DNA of 36,767 bases from an uncultured Gammaproteobacteria bacterium (GCA_913061315.1 CAJXUC010000033.1:1-36767), one strand, 5' to 3'. Counted from the first letter of the stretch, positions 1 to 9,895 are shown. The notes: a model not told the origin generated them from the sequence alone. Numbers and translations are program-made.

Positions 1-48
1 CGAGATAGCGTAGCGTCTCGTGGGCTCGGAGATGTGTATAAGAGACAG
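1..48. other. Residual Nextera adapter at left end (not genomic)
   Basis: Bases 15-48 match the Illumina Nextera read-2 transposon adapter, ending in the 19-base Tn5 mosaic end AGATGTGTATAAGAGACAG at 30-48. The preceding bases look like index or primer sequence. Real genomic sequence starts at about 49, so the truncation of nadB here is a library artefact and not biology. Confidence 0.97.
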
Positions 49-1643
49 GTATTATCGCTATTGAACTCAGGGACTAATATAGTTGGTTTTAATAAATCAT
101 CATTTTTATCAAGGTAATCGAGAGTGAAATGCAATCCTCTGCTTTCTTTTCGTGCTAAAGCAGAACGTATAATCAATTCGGCAACAACAACCAAATTACG
201 CAATTCAAGCAAGTCAGGCGATACTTTATAATTACCATAATATTCGTTAATTTCCCTTTTCAACAATTGGGTTCGATTGAGTGCTCGTTCAAGTCGTTTG
301 TTAGTTCTTACGATACCCACATAATCCCACATAAATCGTCGCAGTTCGTCCCAGTTATGAGCGACTACGATGTCTTCGTCTGAATCGGTTACCTGAGATT
401 CATCCCAATGGGGTAAATAAGGTTGTTTAGGATTAGCCGACAAGTTTTCACTAATATGTGTGGCGGTTGAACGCGCGTATACCAAACATTCGAGCAGTGA
501 GTTACTGGCAAGACGATTAGCGCCATGCAGCCCTGTGTATGACGCTTCACCGGCAGCATAAAGGTTCTCTACATCGGTTTGACCATTTTGATCGATCATA
601 ATGCCACCACAAGTATAGTGTGCTGCCGGCACTATTGGGATGAGGTCTTTGGTAATGTCAATATCAAATTCTTTACATCGCTGATAGATGGTTGGGAAAT
701 GAGACTTAATAAAAGCTCGGTTCTTGTGGCTGATATCAAGATAGACACAGTCGATACCTAAACGTTTCATTTCATGGTCGATCGCGCGTGCCACAATATC
801 TCTCGGTGCTAACTCTGCGCGATCGTCAAAGCGATGCATAAATCGCTCACCATTTGGAAGCCTCAAAAGGCCACCTTCTCCACGAATAGCTTCAGTAATT
901 AAGAAAGATTTAGCTTCGGGGTGATAAAGGCAGGTGGGGTGAAACTGAATGAATTCCATATTGGCAACCCGACAGCCAGCACGCCAAGCCATAGCAATGC
1001 CGTCTCCCGTCGAGCCATCAGGGTTGCTTGTATATAAGTAAACTTTGCTTGCCCCACCGGTTGCTAGGATGACTTTTTTTGCTGCAAAAACGTTCACATG
1101 CTGATCATCAAGATTAAGTGCGTATAAACCGTTGCACTGGTTATCATTACAAATCAGATCAATGGCAATATGGTGGTTAAATATTTTGATGTTAGGTTGT
1201 TCTAACACATGGGCTTGTAGTGTTTGTTGGAGCGCTTTGCCTGTTGTATCTGATGCATGAACCACGCGTCGTTTACTGTGGCCACCTTCTTGTGTCAAGT
1301 GATATTTACCTGAGCTAGCGTCTTGATTATCTTTTGTAAAGGGTAACCCCAAATCACTCAGCCATTGTATACATTGTTCGCCTGCAGCAGTGGTAAACGC
1401 AACGGCATCCTCATCACAAAGTCCTGCACCCGCGACCAGAGTATCGGAGGTATGCTCTGCTACGCTATCATCAGCGGCAAGCACTGCGGATATACCGCCT
1501 TGGGCCCAATAGCTGGCGTAGTGTTCCAAGCTATTCTTAGCTAAAACAGCAATGGATGTTGTCTTTGGTAACTGTAATGCAGCAGAAAGTCCGGCAGCGC
1601 CTGACCCAACTATAACAACATCGAACTTGAATTGTTTACTCAT
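49..1643 (-). CDS. nadB: L-aspartate oxidase NadB (3' end missing)
   Basis: Flavoprotein that oxidises L-aspartate to iminoaspartate, the first step of de novo NAD synthesis; iminoaspartate is then used by NadA. The minus-strand reading starts at ATG 1643 (MSKQFKFDVVIVGSGAAGLS), with the FAD-binding GxGxxG at residues 13-18. It runs open for 531 codons and shows typical NadB motifs such as EAIRGEGGLLRLPNGERF, HYTCGGI and LHGANRLASNSLLECLV. The family is about 530-540 residues long, so only a few C-terminal residues are lost where the adapter begins. It diverges from rpoE across a 394-base gap, the arrangement also seen in Pseudomonas. No strong Shine-Dalgarno is visible before the ATG. Identity is near certain from motifs and synteny. 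Confidence 0.96.
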
Positions 1644-2037
1644 GGAACTGACTCATTTAGCTGGCTAATTGATCGAGTTGATCAATTCAGTTTGGTGTTT
1701 AAACAGTTAATTTACACCGTAACGTTATATAAGGGCTCAATGATAGAATGGCAATACATAACAAAATTAATTAAAGAGATTATCGTGAAATAAGCTCTAA
1801 CACAAAGGGAAGCACCAATTTTTTAAAATAATATAAACATTGAAGAAGTTCATTATTGATCTCGAACTATCTAATGGTTTAAGGGTCTACTTAATATAAA
1901 ATCGCCTGAAAAATTCTGTGATTAGCCAACGAAAATTTACTATAATAAAGCTGTTGCAGTTTTAAAATTTAACCTAGTTAATCGATGACTGCCATAATTT
2001 CTTTTTATAATATTCGCCAATCAATTAAGGGTTTTCA
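1644..2037. other. Divergent nadB/rpoE intergenic region
   Basis: 394 AT-rich bases between two divergent starts must hold promoters for both genes. No ORF is convincing here. The only recognisable element is a weak sigma-E-like promoter at 1863-1890, listed separately. An AAGGG Shine-Dalgarno-like stretch lies just before the rpoE ATG. Confidence 0.6.
1863..1890 (+). promoter_or_regulatory. Candidate sigma-E-type autoregulatory promoter of rpoE
   Basis: CGAACTA at 1863-1869 resembles the sigma-E -35 element GGAACTT (5 of 7). It is followed after exactly 16 bases by TCTAC at 1886-1890, which resembles the -10 TCTGA (3 of 5). RpoE operons are usually autoregulated from such a promoter. The match is imperfect and the 5' UTR would be about 140 bases, so this is tentative. 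Confidence 0.3.
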
Positions 2038-2613
2038 ATGGGGATAAATCTGCTCGACGCAGAATTAGTGAGACGTGCGCAAGAAGGTGATTCGAAAGCA
2101 TTCGATGTTTTAGTCCAAAAATATCAGTTTAAAGTCATCAATTTAGTCGGACGGTTTGTGAATGATCATTCTGAGTGTCAGGACATTGCACAAGATGCAT
2201 TTGTGAAGGCTTATCGCGCCATTGGTAACTTTCGTGGTGAGAGCCAATTTTATACTTGGCTTTATCGTATTGCTGCGAATACGGCAAAAAATTATTTGGC
2301 ATCAAGATCACGAAAATCACCTACCTATACTGTTGAAGTTGAGGATGCTGAGCACTATGAAGGGGAGTCAGGCCTAAAAGAGTACACAACACCTGAAAAC
2401 TTGATGCTAACGGAAGAGATTAAACAAACTATTTTTAAAGCCATTGAAGCATTGCCTGAAGACTTAAAGTCAGCAATCACCTTAAGGGAGATTGAAGGAT
2501 TAAGTTATGAGGAAATCGCAGACGTCATGGATTGTCCAATCGGTACAGTGAGATCTAGAATATTTCGGGCGAGAGATTCAATAGATAAGGAACTTAGACC
2601 ACTATTGGAGTGA
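2038..2613 (+). CDS. rpoE: RNA polymerase sigma-E factor (AlgU/RpoE)
   Basis: ECF-family sigma factor controlling the response to misfolded outer-membrane proteins. The 191 residues are the usual length. Region 2 (about residues 20-90) contains the stretches DIAQDAFVKAYRA and FRGESQFYTWLYRIAANTAK. Region 4 (about 130-185) contains LPEDLKSAITLREIEGLSYE followed by a helix-turn-helix ending in GTVRSRIFRARD. It resembles E. coli RpoE along its whole length. An AAGGG precedes the ATG. It heads the rseA-rseB-rseC-mucD operon, whose products sequester or support it. Confidence is very high. Confidence 0.98.
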   Translation: MGINLLDAELVRRAQEGDSKAFDVLVQKYQFKVINLVGRFVNDHSECQDIAQDAFVKAYRAIGNFRGESQFYTWLYRIAANTAKNYLASRSRKSPTYTVEVEDAEHYEGESGLKEYTTPENLMLTEEIKQTIFKAIEALPEDLKSAITLREIEGLSYEEIADVMDCPIGTVRSRIFRARDSIDKELRPLLE

Positions 2614-2659
2614 CTAAGTGAGTACTGTAAATAGAAACTATTTGTAAACAGAGAAATTT

Positions 2660-3298
2660 ATGAATGACGAGAAGCAAAAGATATCACATTTGTTGGATGA
2701 GTACTCATCCAACAATTTTGAAAAAAAAACGATTGATGATTTGCTAGACGATGTGAATCAACAATATTGCTTGTCACGCTACCAGATGATTGGTCAGGCA
2801 ATGAGACATGAACTGCCCAATAAAATTGACACTGGTTTCAGCCCAGTAGTAATGTCAAGAATTCGTCAAACTGAAGCTAAGAACAAGTTTAATGTGGACC
2901 CAAAGAAGGTAGTGACAACTTGGCGCTGGGAGTTTCTAAAACCTTTAGCAGGAATGGCAGTTGCAGCTTCTGTTGCAATTATTTCAATTACGTTATGGCA
3001 ATCAGTTTCGTTTACTCCGGGTTCTACTGCACCGGATGCATCGTTTGCTAGTGTTGAACAGAAGAAAATTGATTTGCTTGTAAATCAACCGATTCAAGTC
3101 GCTGTTCCGGCATCAACCACACTTGGCACTGCCAAGCGTAATCGCAATAATAATGGTATGCACTGGAAAGTGATTCGCGATGCACCGGGGCTTGAAAGAA
3201 AGCTAAATGCTTATTTGATTAACCATACCGAATATTCAAAATCGATGCAGGGGCTTATTCCTCAGGCTCGGGTTGCTGGGTATGGTGCTGAAAAGTAA
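2660..3298 (+). CDS. rseA: Anti-sigma-E factor RseA/MucA
   Basis: Inner-membrane anti-sigma factor that holds RpoE inactive until envelope stress triggers its proteolysis. The N-terminal cytoplasmic part (residues 1-90) has the RseA pattern beginning EKQKISHLLDEY with RYQMIGQAMRHEL at about 40-52. One membrane helix lies at about 95-115 (PLAGMAVAASVAIISITLW), followed by a periplasmic tail ending QGLIPQARVAGY, which is typical of MucA/RseA C-termini and is where RseB binds. The gene follows rpoE by 46 bases and is 212 residues long, the normal size. Position and topology leave little doubt, although the family is poorly conserved in sequence. Confidence 0.92.
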   Translation: MNDEKQKISHLLDEYSSNNFEKKTIDDLLDDVNQQYCLSRYQMIGQAMRHELPNKIDTGFSPVVMSRIRQTEAKNKFNVDPKKVVTTWRWEFLKPLAGMAVAASVAIISITLWQSVSFTPGSTAPDASFASVEQKKIDLLVNQPIQVAVPASTTLGTAKRNRNNNGMHWKVIRDAPGLERKLNAYLINHTEYSKSMQGLIPQARVAGYGAEK

Positions 3299-3362
3299 TC
3301 TAACTTATCCGAAATGTATCCAAGCTATCTGCCTACTCAAAACTTAGTTAAATGGCAAACAA

Positions 3363-4331
3363 TTGAAAATTAACTACAAATCACGCATATTTTTATTGAT
3401 AGGTTTTATTTCGTCCGCAAATGGCATGCCGGCTATGGACTGGGTTCAAAAAATGTCTGAATCGATGAGAAATCTAAACTATCGAGGCAATTTTGTATAC
3501 ATGCACGAGAAGCAACTCGAAAGTATGTCGATTCTTCATCTTAAAAATGAACAGGGTGAAAAGGAGCGTTTGCTGTCTTTAAACGGAGAAGCACGTGAAG
3601 TTATTCGTGACAATAAAAACCTCACTTGCATATGGCCATCAAGCCGGACTGTGGTGATTGATCATACGAAACAAAACAGCTTTTCTCCACTTTTTATCCC
3701 TGACGATATTGCCAGTATAAGCCAGCTATATGATGTAAAACTTACGGGTAAGGACAGAGTGGCCGGCCACGAATCGGTTATGGTTTTCATCTCTCCTAAA
3801 GATCAACTCCGTTATGGTATTAAATTATGGATAGCGGAGGAGAGCGCGTTATTAGTCAAGTCAAATTTAATTAATGAGCTTGGTGAAGTGATAGAACAAG
3901 TGATGTTTACCAGCTTAGAAGTGCTGTTAGACAGTCATGATTTAACACTGAATACCATCCCCGAACTCGATGAAAGCTTTACAATGGTCCGTTACCACCA
4001 AGGGGAACCATCTGAAGAATCATCGTCTGATGTGGCTTGGCACCTGACAGATATGCCAAAGGGTTTCCGACTAGATTCAGTGTTAAAACGAGAAGTATCT
4101 GCAACGGGTCTATATGTGCATCAAATGATATTTACCGATGGGCTGGCTTCACTATCAGTCTTTGTCGAAAAAGAGTCAGTTCAAAATCATTCGGGTAGTA
4201 CCTCAATGGGAGCCGTTAACGCCTTTATTCGCATTGTTGATGGGCATTCAATAATAGCCATTGGGGAGGTTCCGGCAGCCACCGTCCAACAAGTGGCTGA
4301 GTCAGTTTTTTATCAAGAACCTAATTTATGA
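3363..4331 (+). CDS. rseB: Periplasmic sigma-E regulator RseB/MucB
   Basis: RseB binds the periplasmic part of RseA and shields it from DegS cleavage; it senses lipopolysaccharide and lipoproteins. The 322-residue product begins with a signal peptide (SRIFLLIGFISSANG at about residues 7-21), and mature sequence starts near PAMDWVQKMSESMRNLNYRG, a typical MucB opening. The only in-frame start that keeps the signal peptide is TTG 3363: an in-frame stop lies at 3345-3347, and ATG 3352 is in another frame. No clear Shine-Dalgarno is seen, so expression may depend on coupling or be low. It lies 64 bases after rseA. Length and context match the family. Confidence 0.92.
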   Translation: MKINYKSRIFLLIGFISSANGMPAMDWVQKMSESMRNLNYRGNFVYMHEKQLESMSILHLKNEQGEKERLLSLNGEAREVIRDNKNLTCIWPSSRTVVIDHTKQNSFSPLFIPDDIASISQLYDVKLTGKDRVAGHESVMVFISPKDQLRYGIKLWIAEESALLVKSNLINELGEVIEQVMFTSLEVLLDSHDLTLNTIPELDESFTMVRYHQGEPSEESSSDVAWHLTDMPKGFRLDSVLKREVSATGLYVHQMIFTDGLASLSVFVEKESVQNHSGSTSMGAVNAFIRIVDGHSIIAIGEVPAATVQQVAESVFYQEPNL

Positions 4332-4373
4332 CCCCGCAGCAATTTTTTATAACGATTCAAATGACATCTTTCA

Positions 4374-4835
4374 ATGATTAAAGAAACTGCCGAAGTGGTG
4401 AGTCTCTCAGGCGATATTGCCCAAGTGCAGATGCATCGCCAGAGTGCCTGTAGTCATTGTGAGATGAGTCAGGGCTGCGGAACTGGTGCGATAGGGCGAT
4501 TGCTGGGAAAGCGCAGTAAGCCAGTTAAAATTAAAGTGTATCAAACTTTAAAGCCAGGTGATCAGGTCGAAATAGGTCTACCAGATAAGGCTTTTTTGCG
4601 GGCAGGGCTGCTTATTTATGGCATGCCGTTGTTGGGTTTGTTTATAGGTTTAACACTGGCAGAGTCTTTAGGCCCTAATGCCGATTTAAGCTCAGACCTG
4701 ATTGCTTTCATTCTTGCACTGGTTGGGTTAGTTTTGGGGCTTTTAATTGGAGCATTCATCGCTAAAACACAATTTTCTAGTCAGCTCAACCCTAAAATTT
4801 TAGCCGTTAATAACGATCCTAAAAACAAGAGTTAA
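4374..4835 (+). CDS. rseC: Sigma-E positive regulator RseC/MucC
   Basis: Inner-membrane protein of the RseC/MucC family, 153 residues. An N-terminal cytoplasmic region carries a cysteine cluster (CSHCEMSQGCGTG, about residues 21-33) like that of family members. Two membrane helices follow, at about residues 78-97 and 108-131. In other gammaproteobacteria RseC modestly promotes sigma-E activity and is tied to SoxR reduction and thiamine metabolism; its exact role is unsettled. It is 42 bases after rseB and belongs to the same operon. Confidence 0.92.
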   Translation: MIKETAEVVSLSGDIAQVQMHRQSACSHCEMSQGCGTGAIGRLLGKRSKPVKIKVYQTLKPGDQVEIGLPDKAFLRAGLLIYGMPLLGLFIGLTLAESLGPNADLSSDLIAFILALVGLVLGLLIGAFIAKTQFSSQLNPKILAVNNDPKNKS

Positions 4836-4931
4836 GCCTTAAAGTCGTATGATTCAAAATTTAGCAGTGCATGTTTAACTGTAGACAATTGCAGTCATGT
4901 TTAATTAATCAAGGTTATGGGAATTCTTATT

Positions 4932-6353
4932 ATGAAATTAAATAGTATTAACCGTTTTTGTCTGGCTTTGGCTATATTTTTAGGCCTTTCATTTTCCGTT
5001 CAGGCGGGACTGCCTGATTTTACTGGAATTGTGGAAAACTCAAAAAATTCAGTAGTCAATATCAGCATAACAACCAAAGTACCTCAGACAAATTCAAAGC
5101 AATCAGCGCCCATACCTAACTTTCCTGAGGGATCACCATTGGGTGAATTATTTGAAAAGTTCTTACCGCCCGGACAGGGTAGTCCATCTCGGCGTGACGC
5201 TCAGTCTTTAGGCTCAGGTTTTATAATATCAGATGATGGCTTTATTTTAACTAACCACCATGTCGTTGCCGGTGCAGACGAAGTCATTGTGAGACTTGCG
5301 AATAGAGATGAGTATGTTGCTAAAATTGTAGGATCTGACAAGGCGTCAGATGTTGCCGTATTAAAAGTAGACGCAACTAACCTCGAGGTCTTAAAGTTTG
5401 GGAATTCGGACGATTTAAAAGTAGGTGAATGGGTTCTTGCGATTGGCTCACCCTTTGGGTTTGACCACAGTGTTACTGCTGGTATTGTTAGTGCTAAAGG
5501 GCGAAGCTTACCCAGAGATAACTACGTGCCTTTTATTCAGACTGATGTTGCCATAAACCCAGGCAATTCTGGCGGACCTTTATTTAATTTAGCGGGTGAA
5601 GTGATTGGCATTAACTCTCAGATTTATAGCCGTACTGGTGGCTTTATGGGCTTATCCTTTGCTATTCCAATCGAGCTAGCGCTCAATGTAGCCAATCAGA
5701 TTAAAGAGACCGGTCAAGTTTCACGTGGCTGGTTAGGGGTTTTAATTCAGGAAGTTACTGGTGAGCTTGCGGAGTCATTTGGTATGAGCAACCCTCATGG
5801 CGCTTTAGTAGCGAAGGTGCTTGATTCCAGTCCAGCTGCAAAAGCGGGCTTGCAAGTGGGTGATGTCATTGTTGGTTTCAATGGGGAAAAAGTAATTCGA
5901 TCGAGCAATTTACCACCCCTAGTTGGGCGTTCAACTGTGGGTGAAAATGCTCAAGTGACTATTCTTAGGAATAAAAAAGAGCAGGAAATTAAGGTGATGA
6001 TTGACGAGCTGCCTACGATGGCGACTCAGGCGGCTTATTCTCCAAAAGTTGAAGACAAGCCTCACGAAAGTATTGCTTTAGGAATGAGTGTGGAAGCCTT
6101 GTCAAAAGATGAGAAAAGCCAACTTAAACTACTTGCTGGCGTTCGAGTTATCGATATTAAGCAGCCGGGGGCTGCTCAGGATGCAGGTATTCAAAATGGT
6201 GATGTAATTACTATGATTGATAATAAAGCAGTGAGCTCATTGAGTGACTTCGATACAATTACAAAAGATCTATCAATGGGTAAATCTGTCGCACTGCTGG
6301 TCCAACGTCCCTCTGGCCCTGTTTTTTTAGCCATTAGACCTGAAGACACTTGA
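4932..6353 (+). CDS. mucD: Periplasmic serine protease MucD (DegP/DegQ family)
   Basis: HtrA-family protease/chaperone that degrades misfolded envelope proteins and so lowers sigma-E signalling. From ATG 4932 the protein has 473 residues. A signal peptide ends near SVQAG (residue 26), the catalytic triad is His110 (TNHHVV), Asp140 (SDVAVLK) and Ser213 (NPGNSGGPL), and two PDZ domains follow at about 265-355 and 385-465. A second in-frame ATG at 4917 would add MGILI. I prefer 4932 because it gives a cleaner signal peptide and a better-placed GGGA upstream. The gene is the last of the sigma-E set, as in Pseudomonas. Confidence 0.95.
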   Translation: MKLNSINRFCLALAIFLGLSFSVQAGLPDFTGIVENSKNSVVNISITTKVPQTNSKQSAPIPNFPEGSPLGELFEKFLPPGQGSPSRRDAQSLGSGFIISDDGFILTNHHVVAGADEVIVRLANRDEYVAKIVGSDKASDVAVLKVDATNLEVLKFGNSDDLKVGEWVLAIGSPFGFDHSVTAGIVSAKGRSLPRDNYVPFIQTDVAINPGNSGGPLFNLAGEVIGINSQIYSRTGGFMGLSFAIPIELALNVANQIKETGQVSRGWLGVLIQEVTGELAESFGMSNPHGALVAKVLDSSPAAKAGLQVGDVIVGFNGEKVIRSSNLPPLVGRSTVGENAQVTILRNKKEQEIKVMIDELPTMATQAAYSPKVEDKPHESIALGMSVEALSKDEKSQLKLLAGVRVIDIKQPGAAQDAGIQNGDVITMIDNKAVSSLSDFDTITKDLSMGKSVALLVQRPSGPVFLAIRPEDT

Positions 6354-6602
6354 TTGCAACTTCAACTTTATTATCGTGAAAACTGCCACCTATGCGATGC
6401 CATGCGCAAAGCACTGGTGGTATTTAATGTTGAAATACAGGCAGTGAGCTGGATTGAAATTGACATTGATCGTGATCAAAGTTTGTTAGAACTTTATGAT
6501 AGTAAAGTCCCTGTTTTGTGCCTTGCCAAGCCAGACTTAGCAAGGCAAGAACTTTGTTGTTATTTCTTCGATAAAACCGCTGTGCTGCTCGCAATTGGCT
6601 AA
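6354..6602 (+). CDS. Glutaredoxin-like DUF836 family protein
   Basis: Small 82-residue thioredoxin-fold protein with a CxxC redox motif (Cys11-His-Leu-Cys14 in YRENCHLCDAM) and a VPVLCL segment that matches the cis-proline loop of glutaredoxins. It starts with TTG directly after the mucD TGA, so translation is probably coupled. The same small gene between mucD and lepA occurs in related gammaproteobacteria. A role in thiol-disulfide exchange is inferred from the fold; the substrate is unknown. Confidence 0.85.
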   Translation: MQLQLYYRENCHLCDAMRKALVVFNVEIQAVSWIEIDIDRDQSLLELYDSKVPVLCLAKPDLARQELCCYFFDKTAVLLAIG

Positions 6603-6685
6603 AAACAGAGACGCCCTCGAATCGAGTATTTGAGGTTAAATCAGTATATTTGCCCTCATCCACCATTGTTTGATCTTAATAGCTG

Positions 6686-6712
6686 TTGATTTTTACTGGT
6701 TTGTCGTAGAAT
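6686..6712 (+). promoter_or_regulatory. Possible sigma-70 promoter for lepA
   Basis: TTGATT at 6686-6691 and TAGAAT at 6707-6712 resemble -35 and -10 boxes, but the 15-base spacer is short. They sit in the 189-base gap before lepA. Weak support. Confidence 0.25.
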
Positions 6713-6791
6713 TCCCGCATTTTTAATGGCTGAGATTTTTGTTCGTTAGTCTCGCGTCAAACTCGCTTAACTTTATGGGAATAATTCATCA

Positions 6792-8588
6792 ATGCGGATG
6801 AAAAACATACGTAATTTTTCTATCATTGCTCATATCGATCATGGTAAGTCGACACTTGCTGATCGCTTCATTCAGATTTGTGGGGGTCTCAGTGAGCGGG
6901 AGATGGAAAGTCAGGTTCTCGATTCAATGGACTTGGAGCGCGAGCGCGGCATCACCATTAAGGCGCAATGCGTGTCACTAAAATATACGGCTAAGGATGG
7001 CGAAACATACACTTTGAACTTTATTGATACGCCGGGTCATGTTGATTTCTCCTACGAAGTATCAAGATCATTAGCAGCCTGTGAGGGTGCCTTACTAATT
7101 GTCGATGCCTCACAAGGTGTCGAAGCTCAGACTGTTGCAAACTGTTACACAGCAATTGACCTCAATCTGGAAGTTATTCCTGTACTCAATAAAGTTGATT
7201 TGCCTGCCGCTGAACCTGATCGAGTAAAAAAAGAAATTGAAGAAGTTATCGGTTTAGATGCCTCTGAAGCTATCGAAATTAGCGCCAAAACAGGTATTGG
7301 CATTGAACCTTTACTTGAACAGTTGATTGAGCTGATACCCGCTCCAGCCGGATCTGAGATAAATAAAACTCAAGCGCTCATTATTGACTCATGGTTTGAC
7401 AGTTATGTTGGTGTGATAACTTTAGTACGGGTAGTTGAAGGCAGCATTAAGCCTAAACAAAAAATACAAATGATGTCGACCGGGCGAGAATTTTTCGTTG
7501 AAAAGGTCGGAATTTTTACTCCTAAAAGGAAAAATACAGACAGTCTGCAAGCAGGCGATGTTGGTTTCATTATATCGGGCATAAAAGATATCGACTCAGC
7601 CAAAGTGGGTGATACGATAACGCTCAGTCAAAATCCTGCTGACAGCGCGCTGGCTGATTTTAAAGAAATTCAGCCCCGAGTATTTGCTGGATTGTTTCCG
7701 ATTAGTTCAGATGACTATGAAGATTGTCGCGAAGCGCTCAAAAAGCTGAAACTGAATGATGCTGCCTTGCACTTTGAGCCTGAAACGTCACAAGCACTCG
7801 GTTTTGGTTTTCGCTGTGGCTTTCTAGGTATGCTGCATATGGAAATTGTGCAGGAGCGCCTGGAACGGGAATATGATCTTGATTTAATTACTACCGCACC
7901 CACAGTGAACTATCAAGTTGTAACGACAGCGGGTGATGTAATTGAAATACATAATCCTGCTGACTTGCCACCTATTAATCAAGTTGACCATATAAAAGAG
8001 CCCATTATTCAGGCGAACATTTTATTACCCGAGGCTTATATTGGGTCGGTTATCACACTCTGTATAGAAAAACGTGGCGTTCAGAAAGATATCCGCTATA
8101 TGGGAAGCCAGGTGGCACTTACTTTTGAGATACCCTTAAGTGAGGTTGTGCTCGATTTCTTTGATCGATTAAAGTCAGTGAGTCGAGGGTATGCATCATT
8201 TGACTACGAACTACTTCGATTTGATGAGGCTAACCTTGTTAAGCTGGACGTCCTAATCAATACGGAAAAAGTTGATGCTCTGTCATTGATCGTCCATCGC
8301 AACAACGCTGATTATAGGGGTCGAGAGTTGGCTGCAAAAATGAAAGAGTTGATCCCTAGGCAAATGTTTGACGTTGCTATTCAGTCTGCTATTGGTTCAA
8401 ATATTGTGGCTCGAACCAACGTGAAAGCATTGCGCAAAAACGTTACAGCTAAATGTTATGGTGGCGATATTTCGCGCAAAAGAAAGTTATTAGAAAAACA
8501 AAAAGCGGGTAAAAAGCGCATGAAGCAAGTGGGTAATGTTGAGATTCCACAAGATGCATTTCTAGCCGTACTAAAAGTTGATGGTTAA
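6792..8588 (+). CDS. lepA: Elongation factor 4 (LepA)
   Basis: Ribosome-associated translational GTPase (EF-4) implicated in ribosome assembly and back-translocation. The 598-residue product has the G1 motif AHIDHGKST near the N-terminus, the switch region [14 protein letters not shown]3 DTPGHVDF and G4 NKVD. It also has the LepA-specific C-terminal domain, ending near [17 protein letters not shown]. Start ATG 6792 gives MRMKNIRN; an in-frame ATG at 6798 would match the usual MKNIRN start. GGGA at 6777-6780 is better spaced for 6792. It is followed after 35 bases by lepB, the conserved lepA-lepB pair. Confidence 0.98.
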   Translation: MRMKNIRNFSIIAHIDHGKSTLADRFIQICGGLSEREMESQVLDSMDLERERGITIKAQCVSLKYTAKDGETYTLNFIDTPGHVDFSYEVSRSLAACEGALLIVDASQGVEAQTVANCYTAIDLNLEVIPVLNKVDLPAAEPDRVKKEIEEVIGLDASEAIEISAKTGIGIEPLLEQLIELIPAPAGSEINKTQALIIDSWFDSYVGVITLVRVVEGSIKPKQKIQMMSTGREFFVEKVGIFTPKRKNTDSLQAGDVGFIISGIKDIDSAKVGDTITLSQNPADSALADFKEIQPRVFAGLFPISSDDYEDCREALKKLKLNDAALHFEPETSQALGFGFRCGFLGMLHMEIVQERLEREYDLDLITTAPTVNYQVVTTAGDVIEIHNPADLPPINQVDHIKEPIIQANILLPEAYIGSVITLCIEKRGVQKDIRYMGSQVALTFEIPLSEVVLDFFDRLKSVSRGYASFDYELLRFDEANLVKLDVLINTEKVDALSLIVHRNNADYRGRELAAKMKELIPRQMFDVAIQSAIGSNIVARTNVKALRKNVTAKCYGGDISRKRKLLEKQKAGKKRMKQVGNVEIPQDAFLAVLKVDG

Positions 8589-8623
8589 CAGATACATCTA
8601 AAAATAAAAGAGAGTAGGTATTT

Positions 8624-9454
8624 ATGTTCCACACTGATTTTGAATTTTTTTTGTTACTTGCATCGTTAGTAACGGGTCTTATATGGCTAATCGATAGTTT
8701 ATTTTTTTTACCAAGAAGACAAAAAAATTCTGAAGGCATCGCCCTTTATGAACCGATCCTGCTCGAATATTCAAAGTCTTTTTTCCCCGTTTTGTTAGTT
8801 GTTTTAATTTTACGAGGATTTCTGTTCGAGCCATTTCGGATTCCATCAGGTTCAATGATGCCAACGCTTTTAGTGGGAGATTTTATTCTCGTGAATAAGT
8901 TTAGTTATGGATTACGTTTACCCGTTATCCATACAAAGCTGAACGATGGCGATAGCCCTAAGCGGGGTGATGTTGCAGTCTTTCGTTATCCACGCAATGA
9001 ATCGTTGGACTATATCAAACGTGTCATTGGTTTGCCTGGTGACCGTATAGCTTATTACAACCGTCGTTTAACTATTAATGGGGTGCCCTTGCAAACTAAA
9101 TTTGATCATGATTATCAAGGTCTTGGTGAACTTAATAACATGATTGGAGGTAATGGCTGTGATAAGGTGGATGCTGGTTGCACGGTATTAGTTGAACAGC
9201 AAAGTGACGTTAAATATTCGATAATGAATAATTTACAGGTCAGCTATAGTGCTGATGGTGAATTAGAAGTGCCTGCAGGGCATTATTTTGTTATGGGTGA
9301 TAATCGAGACCATAGTAGTGATAGTCGTGTTTGGGGTTTTGTGCCAGAAGCAAACTTAGTCGGTAAGGCTGTTATGATCTGGATGCATTGGGATTGGCGA
9401 AGCAACGGTAATGGGTTAGATATTTCTCGAGTTGGAACGAAAATTTCTCCGTAA
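8624..9454 (+). CDS. lepB: Signal peptidase I (LepB)
   Basis: Inner-membrane serine protease that cleaves signal peptides from exported proteins. The 276-residue sequence has two N-terminal membrane helices (about 5-28 and 53-69). The catalytic Ser77 is in PSGSMMPTLL, and the catalytic Lys132 is in YIKRVIGLPGD. The box E motif GDNRDHSSDSR lies near the C-terminus, followed by an FVPEANLVGKAVMIW segment. Length is a little under E. coli LepB and typical for marine gammaproteobacteria. An AGAG-rich Shine-Dalgarno precedes ATG 8624. It lies in the lepA-lepB-DUF4845-rnc-era-recO run. Confidence 0.97.
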   Translation: MFHTDFEFFLLLASLVTGLIWLIDSLFFLPRRQKNSEGIALYEPILLEYSKSFFPVLLVVLILRGFLFEPFRIPSGSMMPTLLVGDFILVNKFSYGLRLPVIHTKLNDGDSPKRGDVAVFRYPRNESLDYIKRVIGLPGDRIAYYNRRLTINGVPLQTKFDHDYQGLGELNNMIGGNGCDKVDAGCTVLVEQQSDVKYSIMNNLQVSYSADGELEVPAGHYFVMGDNRDHSSDSRVWGFVPEANLVGKAVMIWMHWDWRSNGNGLDISRVGTKISP

Positions 9455-9511
9455 TTTAAGCGGATTTTTATTTTAACATTTATTGTAACCAGTATTAACA
9501 GGAGTAGCCAA

Positions 9512-9895
9512 ATGAAAACTTTAGTTAGATCAAAAAACAAACAAAAAGGTTTATCCAGTTTTGGTTGGATAATCATGATGGTTTTTTTTGCTTTGCTGAT
9601 TATCTCTCTCCTTAAAGTTTTTCCGATGTACTATGAAAATTACAAAGTGAAGACCGTGCTGAAATCATTGCACCAAAATAGTGATATTGACCCTGAATCA
9701 AAACGTGATATTTGGGCGTCACTTAGTAAAGGGCTCTATGTTCAAGGGGCCGAAACAGTGCAACGTGAACATGTGAAAATGACTCGAAAAAATGGTAGGA
9801 CAACCATTAATATTAACTACGAAACTAGAGCTCCATATTTTGGTAACCTATTTATTGGTGCAAAGTTTAGTGAATCTATAGTAATTGACCGTTGA
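9512..9895 (+). CDS. DUF4845 single-pass membrane protein
   Basis: 127-residue protein with one N-terminal membrane helix at about 19-40 (FGWIIMMVFFALLIISLLKV) and a short C-terminal domain. The family is found almost invariably between lepB and rnc in gammaproteobacteria; its function is not known. A pilin-like N-terminus (basic residues then a hydrophobic helix) is visible, but I see no reason to call it a pilin. An AGGAG at about 9500 is well placed for the ATG. Its TGA overlaps the TTG start of rnc (TTGA), so the two are translationally coupled. Confidence 0.88.
   Translation: MKTLVRSKNKQKGLSSFGWIIMMVFFALLIISLLKVFPMYYENYKVKTVLKSLHQNSDIDPESKRDIWASLSKGLYVQGAETVQREHVKMTRKNGRTTININYETRAPYFGNLFIGAKFSESIVIDR

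Noticed and set aside
6424..6666. 80-residue minus-strand ORF opposite the glutaredoxin-like gene
   Set aside because: The plus-strand frame has a CxxC thioredoxin-like fold and conserved synteny; the antisense frame has neither.
8449..8739. 96-residue minus-strand ORF across the lepA/lepB junction
   Set aside because: Overlaps two certain genes on the other strand.
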